Source: Takakia lepidozioides (lineage: Eukaryota; Streptophyta; Takakiopsida; Takakiales; Takakiaceae). Taken from it: a stretch of DNA of 64,000 nt. Location of the stretch: NCBI GenBank assembly GCA_030704615.1, contig CM060732.1, forward strand, positions 43,381,053 through 43,445,052. Direction: 5' to 3'. This document shows positions 56,317-64,000 of this stretch, piece after piece (position 1 is the stretch's first letter; each line of letters begins with the position of its first letter). Both the position numbers and the translations under genes were made by a program. A model generated the notes under the pieces. It saw only the letters and a program-made list of their open reading frames with translations, had not been told where the DNA came from and ran no database searches.

Positions 56317-56336
56317 TCCCCAGTATGGTCGCCAAA

Positions 56337-57278
56337 TGTCGCGCGGCTTTTACTCACCCATCCCTTCGCTATCCGAGGCGGAAACTCCAAGATAGAAGAG
56401 TTGGAAATCTCTAAGTACTCAGCCCGCGCAGAACAATCAGTCATGACCTACAGCTAGTGTATCATGGGGGTGTTTCCTATTTGTTTCCCTTTTCGCATTC
56501 ATCTTAGCTACCTTACCATTGATAATTAAGTATTAGTTTGCTTCATCAATCTATCGGTTTTCTTCACTCATCCATTCAATCCACAGCTTCACTCAGATAT
56601 CTCTACACAGTGTGATTGTATCGTGTAAGTATCAGATTATGATTTATCAGGTATCAGGCCGAAGCCATTATGTCTCTAATCTGCTCTACAATATCACTAC
56701 CGCTTTGCATATAACAAACATCTACTAATCCTCTTTCCTCCTTCACCGTGCTCTCCAGTTTTTTCCTCTGATCTCCGCTCCCACCTGACTAAGAAGTCCT
56801 CCTCCGAATCATCCCCTCAATTCCCCGTTTTTCCCTTTATCTTCCTATCCGCAGTTCTAACCGTTTCCCTCACTAACCGTCGTCTGTGAACTAACATGTT
56901 CCCTTCGCAGGTGTTGTTCCCCACAGTCGTTCCCTGTCCTACTTTTCGTTCCCTATGATCGTGACAGCTGTGTCAAGCTGTGACTGGCTGTGTGAAACTG
57001 TGACGGGCTGTGACTGGCTGTGCGACTGTGTTTGGCTGTGTTTGGCTGTGTGGGCTGTGACGACTGTGACGGGCTGTGTTGGCTGTGTGGGCTGTGACGA
57101 CTGTGACGGGCTGTGTTGGCTGTGACGACTGTGACGGGCTGTGTTGGTTGTGTGGGCTGTGACGACTGTGACGGGCTGTGTTGGCTGTGTGGGCTGTGAC
57201 GACTGTGACGGGCTGTGTTGGCTGTGTGGGCTGTGACGACTGTGACGGGCTGTGTTGACTGTGTAACCCCCCTCTACA
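56337..57278 (-). repeat. Gypsy-3 LTR (probable)
   Basis: Bounded by TGT and ACA on both ends. The inner end is next to TTTGGCGACCATACTGGGG (56,318-56,336), a primer-binding site of the type used by Tat-like elements. The length is 942 bases. No second LTR is present to confirm it. Confidence 0.5.
56970..57255. repeat. 37-base tandem repeat inside the gypsy-3 LTR
   Basis: Units of GGGCTGTGACGACTGTGACG plus GGCTGTGTTGGCTGTGT, about six copies, some shortened. Confidence 0.8.
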
Positions 57279-57715
57279 GTGCGCTGCTGTCACCCCTAAG
57301 GCTCCTGTTGGTCTCAGTCTGTGCAAAAATTAAGGGTACCCTACAGATCCCGTATAAGTGTCTAAGTCCCCTACAGTCCTCTAACAAGGATGACGACTGG
57401 GAATTGGATTTCGTGGAACGTGTTTTAGCTTTCAGAGAATCAGGATGGAAGTACACGTTTACCCAAACACGGGAGTCCATGTTGAAGACGGGACCTCTCG
57501 GTACGCTCCGCAGTGAAGTCCTGCAGTGAGAAGAGTGTGTCCTACCTAATAACACAAATGATTTTCTGGAGGATTCCATATCCAACAGGATGGGTGATCA
57601 GTGCACGTAAAGATGAAGGTATGTAACGTACGTTACAAAAACGGACGACAACAACAAGTTCACATCGGATATTTGGTGCCTGAATTGTAATGTACAACCA
57701 CTTGGGCTACAATAA
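57279..57715. other. Unassigned stretch between gypsy-3 and E3
   Basis: A plus-strand frame (to 57,529) contains DDDWELDFVERVLAFRESGW, which looks protein-like but which I cannot assign. ACGTACGTTACAAAAACG lies near 57,630. The left end of E3 must be in or near this stretch, but I cannot place it. Confidence 0.3.
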
Positions 57716-57727
57716 ATCAGGCCTTCC

Positions 57728-59075
57728 CATGAATTTCGGCACCGAAATCTGGATGAACATCTCTGTCATGTAACAACTTTGGAAGCCAGGGGATGAATTT
57801 CGGCGACAGAAATAGTAATTTGTTCACCTCATGAAACTGACCAAGCATCCAACGGATGGATTTCGGTGCCGAAATTCGGATGAACATCTTCTTCATCAAA
57901 TTGTTTCTGCACATGAGGGTTGAATTTGGATGCCAAAATACAGATGAATGTGTTCCTGATTACAGTCGTGATTCACCACGTGTCCGGATATCGCTGCCGA
58001 CATCCGAATGACAGTAATCCTGAATCGACAGAATGGATGTATTTCGGCGCCGAAATTCATTCTTCATCTCCTTTTCCGACCCTAATTCTGCTGCCCTACG
58101 GATGGATTTCGGTGCCGAAATTCATCTGAAGTTTTTTTTTTTTTTTTTTTTTTCTTTGCGACAGATGAACTTCGGCGCCGAATCTCATCCAAGTTATCCC
58201 TTCTAATTTTCTTTTTTCTTCGCGAGCAATGAATTTCGGCGCCGAAATTCAACCGACTCCATCCCTCCAAATTCTTTTCAGGGTTTGAGCGCCGGATTTC
58301 GGCGCCGAAATTCATCCAATGCCCTCCCTCCAATATTTATTTTTCTTTGAAATGGATGAATTTCGGCGCCGAAATTCATCCTTACTGTCCGCAATGAGTA
58401 ACTCTAATATTACATTTTCTATGCGACGGATGAATTTCGGCGCCGAAATTCGTCCAAACCCGACACTTACTTTTTGCTTCTGGATGATATAATTTTCCGT
58501 AAATCGTTGGAAATACCCCGTTCCGACGAAGATAACAGGAATATTCTGCATTTAATGGAGAAATCGGCATATTGAACCCATTCTGTCAAAATTAATTGTA
58601 TTTTAGCCGTTTTTTCATTTGAAACCGACAGTATCCATTAAGTGGTCTTTTTCGCACGGGACGTTGCCGCACATAAAGTATAATTTCGGCGCCGAAATTA
58701 TAGTTAAATGTCCAGAAATGGCAAGTCCAACAGGCATGGACAGCATCCGTCAGGGGCAATGATGGCGGCAAAGCATAGCATGGTGCCGATTTAGTCTTCA
58801 CTCTGGATGAATTTCGGCGCCGAAATATGGATGATTTCACCTCGTCTACGCGTGGACGGAGATATTCGTAATGAATTTCGGCGCCGAAATATGGATGAAA
58901 TGTGCCCAAGTGCAGCCGTTTCCACTGTTCCGGAATTAATTCCGGCTCCGATATCCCACTGACAGGTTTGCTCATGACGAATGAGGACTTGTGAAGCGAT
59001 GAATTGCGGCGCCGAAATTTGTAAGTTTGTGTACGAAAGCACTTGAATAGGATGAATTTCGGCGCCGAAATTCAT
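57728..59075. repeat. Palindrome array of E3, 5' side
   Basis: About fifteen palindromes AATTTCGGCGCCGAAATT, near 57,730, 57,794, 57,859, 58,045, 58,105, 58,168, 58,228, 58,292, 58,358, 58,432, 58,682, 58,808, 58,873, 59,000 and 59,052. Most keep the CG centre. The core CGGCGCCG equals that of the A/B palindrome while the flanking bases differ. A T-run of more than 20 lies at 58,134-58,154. The section 59,080-59,480 has no gene and holds the presumed promoter. Confidence 0.9.
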
Positions 59076-59480
59076 CCGTCCGCCGATGAAACGTACCGAC
59101 CTGACTGTTGAATGTCATAGGCAGGGGATTTTCATGGCGGTTGGGTTTCATGATGTGCGGATATTTCATTCAATGTCGGCTGCTCCGGGAACAGCATCCG
59201 GTGAACGGAAGGTATTTCGGTGCCACAATTCGGATAAACCATCTTGTATTGGTGGCTGGAACTGGCACGCGTCGTGTTCCAGTCGACTTCATCCGTGCGA
59301 ACGTGTCAGGGGTCACAATCTCTTCATCACCCATACGGCAGAAAGTGGTGGACGGTGGCAACGCTTCGGGAGACGTGGCTGCTTACACATCTGCTCGTGT
59401 AAAGTGGTTGCATGTTCCACCGCTTCGCTCTCTCGCCCCTTGCCCTTCTGCAGTGACATTCTCCTGCGTTTCCTCTCCTT

Positions 59481-61397
59481 ATGCGGCATAGTGGTAGCAT
59501 AGAGTTTGTGGAAGGTCAGGTGACTCCGGCAACGAGAAGGAGGACGCGGGATTTTGGGAAGCCGCCGACGACACGACTTAAGCTCCGTCTCATGCATGAA
59601 ATGTAGACCTCGTTATCCGGAGACTCGGATCGCCCACCAGTGAGAGATTCGTGCTTTGCGGATGTGAAGCACTCCATACGCAATATTCCTTTTACACCTT
59701 TTTTTTTGCGTGCAGTGTCTCATGTTTTCCTGTTTGTTTGACATGGGAGCTGGGGAGGGATCGCAGGGGGGCGAAGCAACACAGTCAACTTTGGATACTC
59801 CTGCCCGGGTGCTGCGCTCGCAAGGTGGAAGTGCATCGAGGCAGGCGAGTCCTCATTCAACACCTCAGATATCGCCTCAGAAAAGCCCACCTAGAGTTCG
59901 GAAGTCGAGGAAGCAGAAGGAGCCCATGGCTTCGCCAGTAAAACCCCTAGGGAGACTGGAAGCAGAGATATTGGGTTTGCAGTCAATTTCAAAAAACACG
60001 GATGCGGTGGAGGCCGCTGGAGATGTGGGAGTTGGATCTGCAGAAGGGCGGCCCATTGAGCTGACAGAAGGAGAGGACGACAACGTGGTACGACTTGGCG
60101 ACGATCAGAACCTGCTGGAGCTTGCGGAGGAGCAAAACCTCCAGGACATTTCCTTCTCTGCAGACTCTTATCTTTCAGGCATTTTACTTCGTGAAGAAAC
60201 ATTAGAAATTCAAATTACGTGAAACAGGAAGACTTGTTGATTCCATAGTTGATCCACTGGAGTATAACGTCCTGTTCAACCATGTGGGAGAGAAGGACAT
60301 TCTTTGTGATTTGTCGGGCAAGCCATGGAGGTATGGCAGGACCAGGAGTCCTGCATTCATCCCAGACGCTCATGGAAACATGTACGGATGTTGAAGGCAG
60401 GGTCCTCGACATCACTGCAAATACAGGTGAGAACGTTAATTGAATGCGGCACCAAAATTGACACCATTTCCGTTTGTGTATGTTTGCTTGTGCGAGGAAG
60501 CGACTCATTCTTGAGTTTGGTTGTGGTTGTGTCGTATGAATTTGCAGGTGCCTGTATGTGGGCGGGAAGGATGTCGAACCGATTTGTGTTCTCATTTGAG
60601 GGGGATACGTCCTTGTACGATTACAATTTGGCGGGCCTTCAGCGTTTGCCTCCGACTAAGGATCCCAAAAACGCAGAAGATGACGTGGAAGGGGAGGAGG
60701 AAGATGAAGAGGAGGAAGTCCAGGAAATTCGTTCGATGCAGGGGCGCCCGAAGCCGCTTCCCCCAATGCCTGTCTTCGAGTGAGTTGCACCATAGTAAGT
60801 GTATTGGTTTCGGTTGTAGGGACCATGCAACCTGCCGATGATTCCCTGTTTGAATTCTCTAATGTACTTCATTCTATGTTTGTGCGTACACTCAGCCTTG
60901 CAGAGTCGTCCGACGAGGAGAAGCTGGGAGACTTGCCCGAATCGGACCCTGTTGCAGAGGAAGAGACAGAATCGCATCGGCCATTCTTTGCCAGAAAATC
61001 GTTTCTCGCGAGTCCCCAGAAGCCTTTTTTTCTACCAGCCTATGCAGACACGGTTGCCAGAGAAGCCATCAGCAGGGAGGATAGGCCTACTCGGTTAGAG
61101 CAATTGACATACGGGAATGAGCAGAGAATTATAATGAGGCGTGAGGCCAAACATAGAATTGTGAAAGGCAGAGTAGGGAAGTTCGTAATAGAATCCGCGT
61201 CCGAGAGCGAGGGGAATGTTGAGGACACTTCCGCACCCAGGTGGACAGTTCCGGCTGGTGAGGATGGTATTTTTGAGGGGAGGGCTTCTCAGAGTAACAG
61301 CGGTAGCGGCAGTGCAGGTTCGGAGGCAGGTGGAAGGCAGCCATCCTTGCATGAGGCCGGGGATGCATCGGACAGTGATAGCGGATCCTCACCATAG
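59481..61397 (+). pseudogene. E3 version of the ParB-like / methyltransferase gene, internally deleted
   Basis: Exon 1 (59,481-59,639) ends at the same CCCACCA/GTGAGAG donor as copy A but has a TAG at 59,604. Exon 2 starts at 59,716 (CLMFSCLFDMGAGEGSQ) and is Ser/Pro-rich with SPVKPLGRLEAE. Near 60,180 it passes, at an AG, straight into the equivalent of exon 8 (FYFVKKH, a TAG, DPLEYNVLFNHV, RTRSPAFI), so the ParB-like domain, linker and motif IV are absent, about 750 residues. A 1-base frame change follows SPAFI. Motif I is altered: VLDITANTG, then ACMWAGRMSNRFVF across the next intron (60,427-60,547). The last exon (60,896-61,397) keeps RPFFARKSFLASP and RWTVPAGEDGIFEG. It is not a working methyltransferase; it could make a short C-terminal protein. 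Confidence 0.7.
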
Positions 61398-61639
61398 CAA
61401 AGTCTCATTTGGATTCTTTTGTTGTACAGTTCTGAAACACTTAATGAAAATATTGACGATTTGAAAAATCATTGTGTTCAGACTGCTTGTCCGATTCCCT
61501 ACATTTCTTCCGCCAACCAAAATGTATAATAAAAGCAGAAGAGACGCAAACTTCATTGAAGAACCCTACAAGTAATTTATGCACACCATCGAGCCGAGAA
61601 CTTGAAGCCATGAAAACCCTGCCGTTTCTAACATTCCTA

Positions 61640-61925
61640 TTGGGAAATTTGGCGCCGAAATAGCCCAATGCGCGCCTTCGTTATATGGGCCTCAAAAATT
61701 CCACGGATGAATTACTGTACCAAAATATCGCGATGGAAGCCTTCAGCACAAGGCACTTCAGCACATTCCACTTGGGTATTTCGGCGCCCAAATAGCCCGT
61801 TCTGCGCCATTAAATACCGCACTATATCACATTTTAAGAGGTAATTTCGGTGCCGAAATACCCCGGTGGATGTCTTCAAAACACCATTTTAGCACACTGC
61901 TCTTGGGAATAATGGCGCCGAAATA
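61640..61925. repeat. Palindrome array of E3, 3' side
   Basis: Four degenerate palindromes near 61,648, 61,776, 61,842 and 61,905 of the form TTTCGGCGCCGAAAT, followed by AGCCC or ACCCC. The stretch 61,398-61,639 is the 3' flank of the gene with nothing further recognised. Confidence 0.75.
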
Positions 61926-62029
61926 CCTCATTCCGCATCCTGGACCAGGAGAAACAGACCCTATTACCGAGGTAAGAGGACATAACACCGTCAATAAAGG
62001 CAGGAAAATTCCAATTCCGCGGATGTCCG

Positions 62030-62081
62030 CTCATGAGCTCATAGGCTCATGGGCTCATGGGCTCATGCGCTCATGAAATAG
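62030..62081 (+). repeat. Terminal heptamer repeats of E3
   Basis: GCTCATG appears five to six times (GCTCATGAGCTCATAGGCTC onward) and ends with GCTCATGAAATAG. Copies A and B share this ending, then have CAGCCCCC where E3 has TAAACC, so the family end is probably at AAATAG or just after. Confidence 0.7.
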
Positions 62082-64000
62082 TAAACCTCAACTCTCTGTT
62101 CCAGAAATATTTGGGGAAGATGGTTTTAGTCTACATGGATGATATACTAATATACTCGAAGTCTGAGGAAGAACATGAACTGCATTTACGCTTGGTTTTA
62201 GACATACTAAGAGAGAACCACCTGTTTGCTAAGAGAAGCAAGTGTGAGTTCTTTGTAGACCACATGGATTACTTGGGATTTTGTATTTCCAAAGATGGAA
62301 TTTCAATTGATCCTAAGAAAGTCCAGACAGTGGTTGAATGGCCTAAACCAAGTGATAAGACTGAGGTCAGGAGCTTTATTGGGTTTGCTAGCTTCCTACG
62401 GAAGTTTGTTAAATCTTTTTCACAGATTGCAACCCCATTGACTGACCTGCTTAAGGACTCGAGTCCTGTAAGCTTGAAAGATGTTTGGACAAGAGATTGT
62501 GATAACAGTTTCGAGAAGTTGAAGTATGCCTTAACACATGCTCCTGTACTGAAATTGCTCGATCCTACGAAGGGAGCAATAGTACTGTGTACTGATGCAA
62601 GTGATCTTGCTATTGGAGCTGTGCTGATGCAAGATGGGCAAGTGATTGCCTATGAATCTCGAAAGATCAGTCCAGCAGAAAAGAATTATCCCACTCATGA
62701 AAAGGAACTATTGGCAATAGTTCATGCTCTGAAGATATGGAGGCATTACCTGCTTCCAGTTGATTTTGTGATAGAGACTGACCATCAGAGTTTAAAATAT
62801 TTGACCACGCAACCTCATTTGAGTCAGAGGCAGATCAGGTGGTCAGAACTGCTTCAGCAGTTCCATTATGACCTAAAGTATGTCAAAGGGAGAGAAAATG
62901 TGAATGCTGATGCACTTTCTAGGAGACCATTACACGTTAATGTTGTCTCATGCGTCAGTAGCACTATATTTCAAGACATTAAAGGTCAGTATGAGGTCGA
63001 TGAATTCTTCAAAGAGCCATTAAAGAGTTTGTCTTGTGATCAGAGAACTTCTATTGAGAAAGAGAAGTACCGGCCATACCTCTTGAGAGATGGGGTGTTA
63101 TTTTATAATGGTCGGCTTTGTGTTCCCCTGATTCCAGACTTGAGATTGCGCATTATTCATGACAGTCACAATATTCCAATCTCTGGACACCCGGGCTTTC
63201 AGAGAACCTATTGGTCAATACGGAAGCACTATTTTTGGCCGGGTATGAAGAGAGAAATTAAAGAATATGTGCAGAAATGTTTCCCATGTCAGGTTTCGAA
63301 GTCAGAGAGAGTCAGACCTCCTGGATTATTACAACCATTATCTGTTCCTGGATGGAATTGGGAGTCCATTAGTATGGATTTCATTGTGGCATTGCCCAGG
63401 ACCAGAAGTGGCCATGACAGTATCATGGTGGTTGTAGATAGGCTGTCTAAGATAGCCCACTTGATACCTTCAAGGATGAGTGCTACGACATCTGATGTTG
63501 CATCCTTGTACATGAAAGAGATATTCAGGATCCATGGTCTGCCTTGGGAGATTATTTGTGACAGGGACTCCAAGTTCACAAGTCATTTTTGGATTGACTT
63601 GTTTAAGAAATTGGGAACCAAGGTGAAATTGAGTACGGCCTTTCACCCAGAAACAGATGCCCAAACAGAAAGGACCAACCGTACAATTGAAGATATGTTG
63701 AGAATGTACGTTGGTGAAAGACAGTCCTCTTGGGAACAATATCTGTATATGGTGGAATTTGCTTATAACAAGCATTTCCACAGTGCCATTGGCATGAGCC
63801 CATTTGAAGCTTTATATGGACGAGATTGCTTGGCTCCTGCTTCGCTTATTACACCACCATCAAATGTGCAGAGTGTAAATGACAGAATCAAACAGATCCA
63901 CTTTGTCCTAGATCTGGTGAAGCGTAGTATGCAGGCTGCACAAGAAAGGGCAAAGTTCTTTGCTGATAAGCACAGGACTTTTCGTGAATTTGCCATTGGT
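62082..64000 (+). CDS. Ty3/gypsy element gypsy-4 pol (RT to integrase), open to the window end
   Basis: One uninterrupted frame of about 640 residues that runs off both sides. It starts in RT just before VYMDDILIYSK, the catalytic YxDD box, then FVDHMDYLGFCISKDG; RNase H follows with LCTDASDLAIGAVL, THEKELLAIVHALK and VNADALSRRP; then integrase with HDSHNIPISGHPGF and CFPC (zinc), catalytic Asp in SMDFIVALP, Asp in ICDRDSKFTSHF and Glu in DAQTERTNRTIED. The blocks are of chromovirus type. RT is missing its first half because E3 is inserted there. Gag and LTRs are outside the window. The absence of stops suggests a young element before E3 landed. Confidence 0.85.

Larger units (their letters stand above)
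50793..57278 (-). mobile_element. Ty3/gypsy element gypsy-3 (Tat-like), 3' end missing
   Basis: Minus-strand order: LTR (57,278-56,337), primer-binding site, ORF, gag, protease, RT, decayed RNase H, integrase. It is broken at 50,793 in the integrase C-terminus (LVLWLQKKGKI), where gypsy-2 joins. FAWSYEDLKGIPPEV before RT and GMEALLPVEF in integrase are typical of the Tat branch. Confidence 0.8.
57716..62081 (+). mobile_element. E3: shorter, divergent member of the palindrome-array transposon family
   Basis: Same layout as copy A without the transposase, X2 and X1: palindrome array, ParB-methyltransferase-type gene (internally deleted), second array, subterminal CCGCGGA, GCTCATG heptamers and terminal GAAATAG. 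The right end, at 62,081, interrupts the RT of gypsy-4. The left end is not resolved. It is probably non-autonomous. Confidence 0.7.

Noticed and set aside
57215-57529. ORF reading MLAVWAVTTVTGCVDCVTP and onward as a gene
   Set aside because: Its start lies in the 37-base repeat and LTR; only the last 45 residues look protein-like, and I cannot assign them. Kept as an unassigned stretch.
59108-59502. Overlapping ORFs before E3 exon 1 as a separate gene
   Set aside because: Three frames are open together in a GC-balanced stretch that corresponds to the promoter region of copy A; no similarity to copy A proteins until ATG 59,481.

Overview
The window is transposon-dense eukaryotic DNA, most likely from a land plant. 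A decayed PLS-type PPR fragment at about 12.2-12.5 kb, tRNA-Met primer-binding sites on Ty3/gypsy elements, spliceosomal GT-AG introns and plant-type interstitial telomere-like CCCTAAA motifs point that way. The PPR type and the density of elements suggest a seedless vascular plant or a bryophyte, but this is inference. I found no bacterial signal, rRNA or tRNA gene, and no CRISPR array. The array ORFs near 0.2-2.2 kb and 39.6-41.5 kb are palindrome artefacts, not genes.

The main content is a large DNA transposon family that I do not recognise, present as copy A (1-10,321, cut by the window start), copy B/C (22,253-30,237 plus 36,712-42,613) and a shorter, divergent member E3 (about 57.7-62.1 kb). 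The gene order, read from A and B/C together, is: a DDE transposase, divergent from a roughly 2-kb array of perfect palindromes with core CGGNNCCG; a ten-exon gene for a protein of about 1,436 residues, with a ParB/sulfiredoxin-like DGNHR motif in the middle and a permuted (beta-class) amino-methyltransferase at the C-terminal side; a second palindrome array; two divergent paralogous genes of unknown function (X2 and X1); and a terminal segment of GCTCATG heptamers ending in GAAATAG. Single palindromes also sit inside three introns of the ParB-methyltransferase gene, at the same places in copies A and B. E3 carries its own palindrome (AATTTCGGCGCCGAAATT) with the same core and layout, and an internally deleted version of the gene.

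Copies A and B face each other with their X ends and flank 11.9 kb (10,322-22,252). That interval holds degenerate repeats, the PPR fragment, a Ty3/gypsy remnant that carries a C5 cytosine-methyltransferase domain, a CACTA-like element, and an FCP1/NLI-type phosphatase-like gene whose 5' part has been cut off by copy B almost exactly at a splice donor.

Copy B/C was broken twice. A Ty3/gypsy element (gypsy-2) sits in the 3' end of its transposase. A later rearrangement, best explained as one 12.4-kb inversion (30,238-42,613), exchanged the middle of the ParB-methyltransferase gene with the middle of the retroelement pol gene; turning the segment back restores both genes across both junctions to within a few bases. 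Gypsy-2 is also tandemly extended (LTR-gag-pol-LTR-gag-pol), so a 6-kb near-identical inverted repeat now lies at 30,713-36,711 and 44,794-50,792. Two more Ty3/gypsy elements follow: gypsy-3 on the minus strand (50,793-57,278) and gypsy-4 on the plus strand (62,082 to the window end), the latter interrupted in its RT by E3.

Most genes here are damaged. Copy A of the large gene has two 1-base deletions, copy B has nonsense codons, a frameshift and lost splice acceptors, and copy C ends early. Some 1-base differences fall in homopolymers and may be assembly errors.
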